A DNA stretch of 5,543 nt, taken from Bacteroidota bacterium (GTDB lineage Bacteria; Bacteroidota; Ignavibacteria; UBA10030; UBA8401). The position numbers and the translations under genes were made by a program. The stretch covers positions 1 through 5,543 of the forward strand of contig JANXZD010000361.1 of assembly GCA_025355705.1 (NCBI GenBank), read 5' to 3'. Shown here one piece after another: positions 1 to 5,388 of this stretch (positions within the stretch are counted from its first letter, which is position 1; each line of letters begins with the position of its first letter). The notes below the pieces were generated by a model, which saw only the letters and a list, made by a program, of their open reading frames with translations, did not search any database and was not told where the DNA came from.

Positions 1-630
1 GTGTTGCTCCCAACGTTCGTTCAATCGGTATCACTTGCTGCAGATTGATCCGAAAACCATATCCTTCTCCTTCATACGTTGTTTGGGAATTTGAATAACC
101 AGGAACGGATGTTTCTTGCGTAATTCTCGCAAGAGCATAAATGAATGCGATCTCCGCTTTTGCAATTGTTTTATATAACACAGAACCTGTTCCAATCGAG
201 AATGGATAGAGTGAGTAGCGGTATTTCGTCGATGATTCTACTGACGCAATCACTGTTGGACTTTGTGGCTGCGTAATGTTTGTGACAAAGGAATACGTTC
301 GCAAAGAGGTTAACATTTCAGCGCGTAATGTAACAAAGGTTGGTAAATTTTTTGGACGATACGAGATCCACATTCCCCATTGCGCCGGTCTGGAAACTGG
401 AAATTCCTCAGTATTATAAGTGGAATTATTGTATTCAACCTGATTATTGATCTTTTCGGGCTTAATAAATGCAAGCCCGCCGAAAATACCAACACTCAGC
501 ATCGGACGCGGAACAATTGCATAAATCGTATCGCGTTCTGTTGAAGCGGAAGAAAAAACATCGTCGCCTTCTTGGGAAAAGAGTGGAGTAAAAAAACAAC
601 AAACGAGAACACAAAAAATAATTTTTTCAT
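1..630 (-). CDS. Outer-membrane beta-barrel-like protein, 3' end outside window, apparent frameshift in signal peptide
   Basis: No specific family is recognised. The coding body is an open frame from 589 down to base 1 (196 codons, no stop). It begins TPLFSQEGDDVF and is rich in amphipathic, aromatic, Gly-containing stretches such as MLSVGIFGGLAF, QWGMWISYRP, FVTLRAEML and KYRYSLYPFSIGTG, the pattern of outer-membrane beta-strands. The only well-supported start is the ATG at 630-628, five bases after GAGGA (640-636). It reads MKKLFFVFSFVVF, a typical signal-peptide opening, but is in a different frame from the body. Upstream of the body, its own frame has no ATG, GTG or TTG. Adding one T to the seven-T tract (plus-strand A run 590-596) gives MKKLFFVFSFVVFFTPLFS followed by QEGDD, a clean signal peptide with likely cleavage after FS. 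The gene starts nine bases after the lipoprotein stop, so the two are probably cotranslated. Export and barrel nature are inferred from composition. An in-frame alternative start (ATG at about 503) would lose the signal peptide. Confidence 0.6.
590..596 (-). other. T7 homopolymer at which the barrel gene changes frame
   Basis: Seven As on the plus strand (seven Ts in the coding strand) fall within the hydrophobic core of the signal peptide. The upstream frame (MKKLFFVFSFVVF) and the downstream frame (TPLFSQEGDD) join perfectly if the tract holds eight Ts. It is either a sequencing or assembly indel, a real mutation, or a slipped-strand phase-variation tract; the sequence alone cannot tell. 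Confidence 0.6.
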
Positions 631-635
631 AGAAT

Positions 636-640
636 TCCTC
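636..640 (-). promoter_or_regulatory. Ribosome binding site of the beta-barrel-like gene
   Basis: GAGGA lies five bases before the ATG at 630 and overlaps the TAG stop of the upstream lipoprotein gene (642-640). It fixes the start at 630 although that ATG is out of frame with the coding body as sequenced, so it is key evidence for a frameshift rather than a different start. Confidence 0.65.
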
Positions 641-1031
641 TATTTTTTTATTGCCAAAATACGAATGACGACCGTCTGAAGTATGAATCCTTGCATTTCA
701 ATCGTATAGGTGCCGGATGGAACTTGGATTCCGCGTTTATTTCCCCCATCCCATTTGGTTCTGAATACTCCTGCCGGGTGAGAGGAATTACTCACTATCG
801 TTCGGACTGGTTCTTGTAGAGGATCATAGACAGTTATTGTTACATTGCCCGTTGCCGGAACACCATATTCAATTGTTGTTGTATCGGTAAATGGATTTGG
901 GAAGTTCTGTTTTAAATAAAAATCGGGCGGCGGTGTGCCAATGCTTGTTTGCGGACCGGTTGTTGGTTCAATATTGCAGGATAAAAAAAGAAAAGTGAGG
1001 CGCACACAGAAAAGAACAGGAAGTTTTTCAT
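640..1031 (-). CDS. Small lipoprotein made of a FlgD-like / T9SS-tail-like Ig domain, apparent frameshift in signal peptide
   Basis: The body contains FYLKQNFPNPFTDTTTIEY followed by GNVTITVYD, then KWDGGNKRG and VPSGTYTIEM, ending VVIRILAIKK. This is the FlgD Ig-like / type IX secretion C-terminal-domain fold, normally found as the last ~90 residues of much longer exported proteins. Here it is almost the whole mature protein, after a Pro/Thr-rich linker. The ATG at 1031 has GGAG five bases upstream and starts MKNFLFFSVCASL, but is out of frame with the body. One added T in the T7 tract (plus-strand A run 983-989) yields a 130-residue protein whose signal peptide ends FFFLSC, a good lipobox with Cys19. 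The longest in-frame start is GTG at 1005 (121 residues), which has no ribosome binding site and only nine residues before the Cys, so I consider it unlikely. The gene lies 40 bases after the hydrolase and nine before the barrel gene. The role is unknown: perhaps a surface or periplasmic adaptor for its barrel neighbour. Confidence 0.7.
983..989 (-). other. T7 homopolymer at which the lipoprotein gene changes frame
   Basis: Seven As on the plus strand lie in the hydrophobic region of the lipoprotein signal peptide. Upstream, the ATG frame reads MKNFLFFSVCASLFFFYP and misses the domain; downstream, the body frame reads LSCNIEP. Eight Ts would give a continuous FFFLSC lipobox. This is the same geometry and the same missing base as in the next gene. 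Confidence 0.6.
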
Positions 1032-1036
1032 AGGAT

Positions 1037-1067
1037 CTCCGTAAATGTTGCTAGAAAAAATTACGGA
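1037..1067 (-). promoter_or_regulatory. Inverted repeat overlapping the lipoprotein ribosome binding site
   Basis: In the transcript, TCCGTAA (1067-1061) and TTACGGA (1044-1038) form a perfect 7-bp stem around a 16-base U-rich loop. The 3' arm ends in GGA of the GGAG ribosome binding site (1040-1037), five bases before the ATG at 1031. Folding would partly hide that site, so this could damp or condition translation of the lipoprotein. No U-tract follows the stem, so it is not a classical terminator. The stem is short with only three G-C pairs, so a chance palindrome remains possible. Confidence 0.35.
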
Positions 1068-1071
1068 AACT

Positions 1072-1995
1072 TTACCCTGGAAGCAACCACTGTTCAAAGA
1101 ACGTGACGACGCGCATTTCATATTCTTTCTTCCCTGCGGCATGAACATCACTATGTTTTGCTGATGCAACGAACCATAATTCTTTTGGATCGTTTGCTGA
1201 AATAAACAACTCTTGACTGTACTGATATTTTATGAAGCGATCCTCGATACCGTGAATGAAAAAAATCGGAACGTGGATTTTTGAAACTGCTGAAAGTGGA
1301 GAAACTTGTCGATGTTTAAATTGTGCAATGGACTCACTTCGTTTCATGGAAATGTTTCGCAAAAAATGCCACGGCAATCGCAATAAGCGTTTTTGATAAT
1401 CGACTGTAACTTGCCGGAGTGTTGCGAAGGATGCTTCTGAAACGACTGCAGAAATTCTCGGTTCGATACTTGCCGCTTGTAATGCAATTGCCGCTCCCAT
1501 CGACGTTCCGAAGACCCCAATCTTTCCAATCGTAATATTTTTTTCTCTGTTCAGTAGTTGTAAAAAATCGACCGCTTTTTGAACATCGAATTTTTCGTGA
1601 AAGCCGTACGTACAATATCGTCCGCCGCTTTCTCCATGCGCCCGAGAATCATAAATAAGGACATTGAAATGATGATCGTGCCATACTTTTGCGAGTAACA
1701 GCCCGCTCATTTTGTTGTCCGCAACACCGTGAAGATAGATGATCGTTGCTTTTGGCGTAGCGGCAGGGATAAACCACGCACTCAATTGTGATTCACCGTC
1801 ACTTGCCGTAAATCGAACATCCTCGAACGATAATCCGAGCTGCGTTGGTGAAACAGGTAATCCCTTGTTCTGATAGAATTGCTCTCCTCGTCGTCGGGGA
1901 TTCAGCAGCATAATTGGTCCGATAACAAACACCAATGCCGAGCATGTTATTAGAAAAGCAAGAAAGGTCAATATAATAATGAGAAGTATGCTCAT
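1072..1995 (-). CDS. Membrane-anchored alpha/beta hydrolase (BEM46/S33-like)
   Basis: This is a 307-residue serine hydrolase of the alpha/beta-hydrolase fold. Residues 1-31 form an N-terminal hydrophobic helix (MSILLIIILTFLAFLITCSA) followed by NPRRR, so it is probably anchored in the inner membrane. Its orientation is unclear: the Arg cluster just after the helix would favour a cytoplasmic catalytic domain. Catalytic features are HG at 89-90 (oxyanion region), RAHGESGG at 118-125, the nucleophile elbow GTSMG at 163-167 (Ser165), an acid in HGIEDRF (Asp252) and AKHSD (His281). The triad appears complete. Length and layout match small membrane-linked esterase/peptidase-like proteins of the BEM46 type; the substrate cannot be predicted. 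The ATG overlaps the stop of the upstream PLP enzyme (ATGA) and has no clear ribosome binding site, so translation is probably coupled. Two seven-base homopolymers within this gene (for example 1259-1265) are in frame. Confidence 0.85.
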   Translation of the reverse strand: MSILLIIILTFLAFLITCSALVFVIGPIMLLNPRRRGEQFYQNKGLPVSPTQLGLSFEDVRFTASDGESQLSAWFIPAATPKATIIYLHGVADNKMSGLLLAKVWHDHHFNVLIYDSRAHGESGGRYCTYGFHEKFDVQKAVDFLQLLNREKNITIGKIGVFGTSMGAAIALQAASIEPRISAVVSEASFATLRQVTVDYQKRLLRLPWHFLRNISMKRSESIAQFKHRQVSPLSAVSKIHVPIFFIHGIEDRFIKYQYSQELFISANDPKELWFVASAKHSDVHAAGKKEYEMRVVTFFEQWLLPG

Positions 1996-3140
1996 ATAGA
2001 TTTATGCAACAACGATTGAAGTGCGTTACAAACGATGTGAATATCCTCAATGGAATTATAGAAATGAGGAGAAATTCGTATTTTCCCTTCGCGCAGAGAG
2101 ACGATGATATTCTGTTCGTTCAGCAATGCAAAAATATTTTCCGCGTTGGGAAGTTTCAGTGTTACAATTCCAGCCCGTTTTTCATGCTCGCGCGGCGTTG
2201 CTGTTGTAATTCCATTTTTCTCAGCAAATTCAAAAATATAATCGGTAAGAGAAAGCAGATATAAATGGATCTTCGGAATTCCGATATCATTCAATAGTGT
2301 TACAGATTCTCCGAGAGCAACAATACCGGCATTGTTTTGAGCTCCATTCTCATAACGGCGAGCAGTGTCGTCAAAATCCAATCGGTAATCGAGAAGATTG
2401 TTGAAATAATGTTTATTGCTTGTCCATCCGGCAAATTGTTGATTGAGCCGCGATTGTAATTCTTCGGTGATATAGATAAAACCAAATCCCATCATCGACA
2501 GCAGCCATTTATGTCCACTGGAAGAGAGAAAGTCAATTCCGGATTCTTGCACGTCGATTGGTGTTGAGCCGAGACCTTGAATTGCGTCCACACAAAAAAT
2601 AATATTGTGTTGTTTGCATAATTTTCCAATTGCTTTCAAATCAGATTTGAATCCGGAAAGAAATTGCACGAAACTGATCGAAAGTAGTTTTGTTTTTGGA
2701 GTGATCACTTTTTCAATATCTTCCGGGCGGATTTCATCATTGATGGTTTTTACAAAATCGATTTCAACACCAAGCCGTTTTAAATTAAGGAACGGAACGA
2801 CATTCGTCGGAAATTCGCTGTCATTCAATAAAATTCTATCACCGCTTTTCCAATCAATTCCGTTGGCAAGAATATTCAATCCGTCCGATGTATTGTTGAC
2901 GAAACCAATTCTCTCAGCCGGTGCGTTAATCAGTTTTCCCAACTGCAATTTTGTGTTCTGGCTGATCTCAACGATCTGTGGAAAATCATCAATGGAGCCT
3001 TCGGAACGATTGAGGAGATATTGTTCTACGGCATTTTTGGTTCTGCTGTTCAATGGACTGATAGCGGCGTGGTTCAACCACAGTTTTCCGGTTTTGAGAT
3101 GAGGAAACCAAGAGCGATATACGGGGAGGTTTGATAGCAT
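1992..3140 (-). CDS. Class V aminotransferase-fold PLP-dependent enzyme
   Basis: This is a 382-residue, full-length fold-type I PLP enzyme of the class V (SufS/NifS/isopenicillin-N-epimerase-like) family. The visible signatures are LNHAAISPL near residues 22-30, NNTSDGLN at 82-89 (phosphate-binding Thr/Ser), VDAIQGLG at 184-191 (Asp185 facing the pyridine nitrogen, Gln188), the Schiff-base lysine in SSSGHKW (Lys211), and KIRISPHFYN near 353-362 with a substrate-carboxylate Arg355. Cysteine desulfurases carry a catalytic Cys loop just before that Arg. Here the segment is short (IVSLREGKIRIS) and has no Cys, so a SufS/IscS role is unlikely. A transaminase, lyase or epimerase activity is possible, but the substrate is unknown. 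The chosen ATG at 3140 has no Shine-Dalgarno; a promoter-like element lies immediately upstream. The stop overlaps the hydrolase start, making this the first gene of the minus-strand operon. Confidence 0.88.
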   Translation of the reverse strand: MLSNLPVYRSWFPHLKTGKLWLNHAAISPLNSRTKNAVEQYLLNRSEGSIDDFPQIVEISQNTKLQLGKLINAPAERIGFVNNTSDGLNILANGIDWKSGDRILLNDSEFPTNVVPFLNLKRLGVEIDFVKTINDEIRPEDIEKVITPKTKLLSISFVQFLSGFKSDLKAIGKLCKQHNIIFCVDAIQGLGSTPIDVQESGIDFLSSSGHKWLLSMMGFGFIYITEELQSRLNQQFAGWTSNKHYFNNLLDYRLDFDDTARRYENGAQNNAGIVALGESVTLLNDIGIPKIHLYLLSLTDYIFEFAEKNGITTATPREHEKRAGIVTLKLPNAENIFALLNEQNIIVSLREGKIRISPHFYNSIEDIHIVCNALQSLLHKSI

Positions 3141-3143
3141 AGT

Positions 3144-3174
3144 TCAATATAAATACTTGAAAAAGGGGATGCAA
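3144..3174 (-). promoter_or_regulatory. Candidate promoter of the minus-strand operon
   Basis: Reading the minus strand, TTGCAT (3174-3169) is followed after 17 bases by TATATT (3151-3146). In Bacteroidota terms it is TTG-N20-TATATTGA, a partial match to TAnnTTTG. Transcription would begin at or within a few bases of the ATG at 3140, giving a leaderless or nearly leaderless mRNA, consistent with the lack of a ribosome binding site. Assigned by eye only. Confidence 0.4.
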
Positions 3175-3221
3175 GAACTGTAAACCGGAATGTGATTTAC
3201 AATAGTGTTACATAATATTTA

Positions 3222-3253
3222 TTCATCAATCAGTACCTTTTTTTGTATATTTC
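3222..3253 (+). promoter_or_regulatory. Candidate promoter of the glycosyltransferase gene
   Basis: TATATTTC (3246-3253) is a 7-of-8 match to the Bacteroidota TAnnTTTG element, with a weak TTC 21 bases upstream. It resembles the stronger element before the M23 gene: both have a T-run, then TA(t/a)ATTT. A second possibility is TATATA at 3271-3276, which would start transcription at about the ATG. The two cannot be separated from sequence alone, and no Shine-Dalgarno is visible before 3285. Confidence 0.28.
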
Positions 3254-3284
3254 ATAACTTTAATTCCATTTATATAGAACCGTC

Positions 3285-4388
3285 ATGAAAATTGCTTTAG
3301 TCCACGATTGGTTGACCGGAATGCGCGGTGGTGAAAAATGTCTGGAAGTTCTCTGTGAACTTTTTCCCGACGCACCGATCTATACATTGCTCCATAATAA
3401 AGGAACAATGTCTCCGCAGATCGAATCAAAGAAAATATTCACATCGTTTATTGATAACCTTCCCGGAAAACAAAAACAATACAGAACATATCTTCCGTTG
3501 TTCCCATTTGCGATCGCACAATTCGATTTGACGGAATATGATCTAGTTATTTCAACAAGTCATGCGGTTGCAAAAAATATTCGCGTGCGAAAAGATGCGA
3601 TTCACATCTGTTATTGTTTTACCCCGATGCGCTATATCTGGGATATGTACGAACAATATTTTGGAAAAGGGAAAGCCGGGATTGGAATCCGCACAGCGAT
3701 GATGGTTGTTGCGCCAATGCTGCGATGGTGGGATGTAAAAACATCATCTCGAGTTACCTATTTCATTGCAATTTCCGAAGAGGTGCGGGGGAGGATCAAG
3801 AAACATTATAACCGTTCTTCGGATATGATCTATCCTCCGGTCGACACGGAACAATTTCAACTTTCCACAACGGAAGAAGATTTTTATTTGATCGTAAGCG
3901 CACTTGTTCCATATAAGCGTGTCGATCTCGCCGTACAAGCTTTTACCGCAAACGGGAAAAAGTTAGTGATTGCCGGGACTGGACCGGAAAGCGGGAAGTT
4001 GAAATCAATAGCGGGATCAAATATTACGTTTCTTGGCTGGCAAAGTGATAAAGAGTTGGCTCAATTATACGCAAAGTGCACTGCGTTGATCTTTCCGGGC
4101 GAAGAAGATTTTGGTATTGTGCCACTTGAAGCTCAGGCGAGCGGTAAGCCCATTGTTGCCTTTAGCAAAGGAGGAGCTTTGGAGACTATTATAGATACCA
4201 AAACGGGGATATTCTTTGCTGAACAAACTGTAGAATCACTACAACAGGCTTTTGAACGTCTCTCATTAATCAAATTTAATTCAATCGATATCCGTCAACA
4301 CGCGCTAGGATTTTCCCGCACCATTTTCAAGCAGAAAATGAAGGACTATATCGAAGAAAAAGTACGGCAACATATTCATAAACAATAA
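3285..4388 (+). CDS. GT4-family glycosyltransferase
   Basis: This is a 367-residue retaining glycosyltransferase of the GT-B fold, full length for the family. The N-terminal acceptor half starts MKIALVHDWLTGMRGGEK, with the glycine-rich GGEK loop at 15-18, and contains YCFTPMRYIWD near 110-120. The C-terminal nucleotide-sugar half has SALVPYKRVDLAV (Lys211), VIAGTGPE near 228-235, FLGW at 249-252 and the E-x7-E motif EDFGIVPLE (Glu274 and Glu282). It most resembles WbaZ/mannosyltransferase-type enzymes that add sugars to lipid-linked or capsule/O-antigen precursors at the cytoplasmic face of the inner membrane; donor and acceptor cannot be read from sequence. There is no membrane segment. ATG 3285 aligns with the usual N-terminus of the family but has no Shine-Dalgarno. 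It is transcribed away from the PLP enzyme and lies 103 bases before the M23 gene, so it may be monocistronic. Confidence 0.9.
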   Translation: MKIALVHDWLTGMRGGEKCLEVLCELFPDAPIYTLLHNKGTMSPQIESKKIFTSFIDNLPGKQKQYRTYLPLFPFAIAQFDLTEYDLVISTSHAVAKNIRVRKDAIHICYCFTPMRYIWDMYEQYFGKGKAGIGIRTAMMVVAPMLRWWDVKTSSRVTYFIAISEEVRGRIKKHYNRSSDMIYPPVDTEQFQLSTTEEDFYLIVSALVPYKRVDLAVQAFTANGKKLVIAGTGPESGKLKSIAGSNITFLGWQSDKELAQLYAKCTALIFPGEEDFGIVPLEAQASGKPIVAFSKGGALETIIDTKTGIFFAEQTVESLQQAFERLSLIKFNSIDIRQHALGFSRTIFKQKMKDYIEEKVRQHIHKQ

Positions 4389-4417
4389 CTTGCCGTTATC
4401 CTTCCTGTAAAATTTCA

Positions 4418-4448
4418 TTGCATCTTTTCCTCTTTTTTTCTAAATTTG
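4418..4448 (+). promoter_or_regulatory. Bacteroidota-type promoter of the M23/bactofilin pair
   Basis: TTG (4418-4420), 20 bases, then TAAATTTG (4441-4448) exactly matches the Bacteroidota primary-sigma pattern of a TTG/TTTG box about 20 nt before TAnnTTTG. Transcription would begin around 4453-4457, leaving a leader of roughly 35-40 nt that holds the ribosome binding site at 4482. It gives the M23/bactofilin pair its own promoter, separate from the glycosyltransferase. Confidence 0.5.
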
Positions 4449-4481
4449 TAATCCAATTTAGTATCAAGTCACACGCTTTGC

Positions 4482-4486
4482 AGGAG
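4482..4486 (+). promoter_or_regulatory. Ribosome binding site deciding the M23 peptidase start
   Basis: AGGAG lies five bases before the ATG at 4492. The GTG at 4486 would extend the protein by two residues but overlaps the ribosome binding site itself, so ATG 4492 is preferred. Confidence 0.75.
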
Positions 4487-4491
4487 TGCGA

Positions 4492-5388
4492 ATGCCATCT
4501 GAGCGGGACCATCACGCATCAAAAAAAAATGCGTTTGAAATAGTGGTGATTCCGCAAGGGGAAACCGGTTCGACAAGCTCCTTCAAAGCCTCTGTATTGA
4601 CGATAGCACTGGTGTGCATAGGAATTGTAATGGTGATTGCATCGCTAACCGTAGCGTCGATCGTTTATACACCAGTTAGCTTACTCCTTCCGATGTCTGA
4701 AGAACAATTGCAGAAGCGTTACGGCTCTGAATTATTTGAAGTGCAAAATAGGTTGAATAGAATTTCCGGCGAGGTCATTGTTCTTCGTGAGTATAATAAT
4801 AAATTACGAAAAGCACTAGGCCAAAAAGAAATACCGAGCGACAGTGATTTTACTATCGCATCTTTGCATCTATCATCATCGGTAGAAGATAAAGATCGAG
4901 TGGTAAGCGAAACTCTAGAAAAACAAGAACCCGTTACGGAAAAACCAGTTGCACAGACAATCGTGTATCGGAATACTAATTCGGTAAAAGAAGAAGTAAC
5001 ATTTCGTGCAGAGTTTCCGATCATTGCTCCGGCTGTCGGGTATGTTTCAAGGCGATTCGAATCGGAACGAGGACATTACGGAATTGATTATGCGGGAAAA
5101 ATTGGATCGTTGATTGTTGCTGCTGCTGGCGGCTACGTTGTGTTTGCAGGATTTACATCGGAAGATGGTTACACGATCATGATTTCCCATGGCGGCGGAT
5201 TTTTGACAACATATAAGCATAACCAAAATGTTCTAAAATCGGTTGGTGAGTTTGTAAAACGCGGTGAACCGATAGCGTTGCTGGGAAATTCAGGGCGAAC
5301 AAGTTTCGGACCGCACCTACATTTTGAAGTATGGAGCAATGGCAAAGCACAAAATCCAAATGATTATCTGATTGCGAGCGAACTATAA
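4492..5388 (+). CDS. Membrane-anchored M23 family metallopeptidase (peptidoglycan endopeptidase)
   Basis: This is a 298-residue zinc endopeptidase that cuts peptidoglycan cross-bridges in the periplasm. A hydrophilic cytoplasmic tail (1-32, containing FEIVVIPQGETG) leads into one transmembrane helix at about 34-66. Next come a probable short coiled coil (about 70-110), a Ser/Glu/Lys-rich linker to about 170, and the LytM-type catalytic domain to the C-terminus. All M23 key residues are present: His195 and Asp199 in GHYGIDYAG, His243 in TYKHN, and His275 and His277 in GPHLHFEVW, so the enzyme should be active. The stop overlaps the bactofilin ATG by one base (TAATG), giving tight translational coupling. 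Bactofilins and M23 enzymes are commonly paired in operons, for example Helicobacter Csd1/CcmA and Hyphomonas LmdC/BacA, where the polymer localises the hydrolase to shape the cell. Oddity: a nine-A tract at 4521-4529 within codons 10-13. Confidence 0.93.
   Translation: MPSERDHHASKKNAFEIVVIPQGETGSTSSFKASVLTIALVCIGIVMVIASLTVASIVYTPVSLLLPMSEEQLQKRYGSELFEVQNRLNRISGEVIVLREYNNKLRKALGQKEIPSDSDFTIASLHLSSSVEDKDRVVSETLEKQEPVTEKPVAQTIVYRNTNSVKEEVTFRAEFPIIAPAVGYVSRRFESERGHYGIDYAGKIGSLIVAAAGGYVVFAGFTSEDGYTIMISHGGGFLTTYKHNQNVLKSVGEFVKRGEPIALLGNSGRTSFGPHLHFEVWSNGKAQNPNDYLIASEL

Noticed and set aside
310..495. 61-codon minus-strand open frame within the barrel gene
   Set aside because: It is in a different frame from the continuous 196-codon body, which has beta-strand-like composition and runs to the window edge; this is a shadow frame.
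640..1005. Lipoprotein starting at GTG 1005
   Set aside because: There is no ribosome binding site, and only nine residues precede the lipobox Cys. The ATG at 1031 has GGAG at ideal spacing and gives a full signal peptide once one T is added.
2605..3102. 165-codon open frame on the plus strand
   Set aside because: It lies entirely antisense to the PLP enzyme, whose motifs (HKW, VDAIQG, NHAAISPL) are unmistakable. The antisense product shows no domain-like pattern, and there is no ribosome binding site.
3141..3284. Riboswitch or small RNA in the divergent intergenic region
   Set aside because: The region is only 144 bp and AT-rich, with no convincing long stems or known aptamer core; promoter elements explain it better.
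4384..4398. ATAAC/GTTAT hairpin after the glycosyltransferase stop as a terminator
   Set aside because: The stem is only 5 bp and AT-rich, with no T-run directly after it; the T7 at about 4433 is too far away. A terminator is not supported here.
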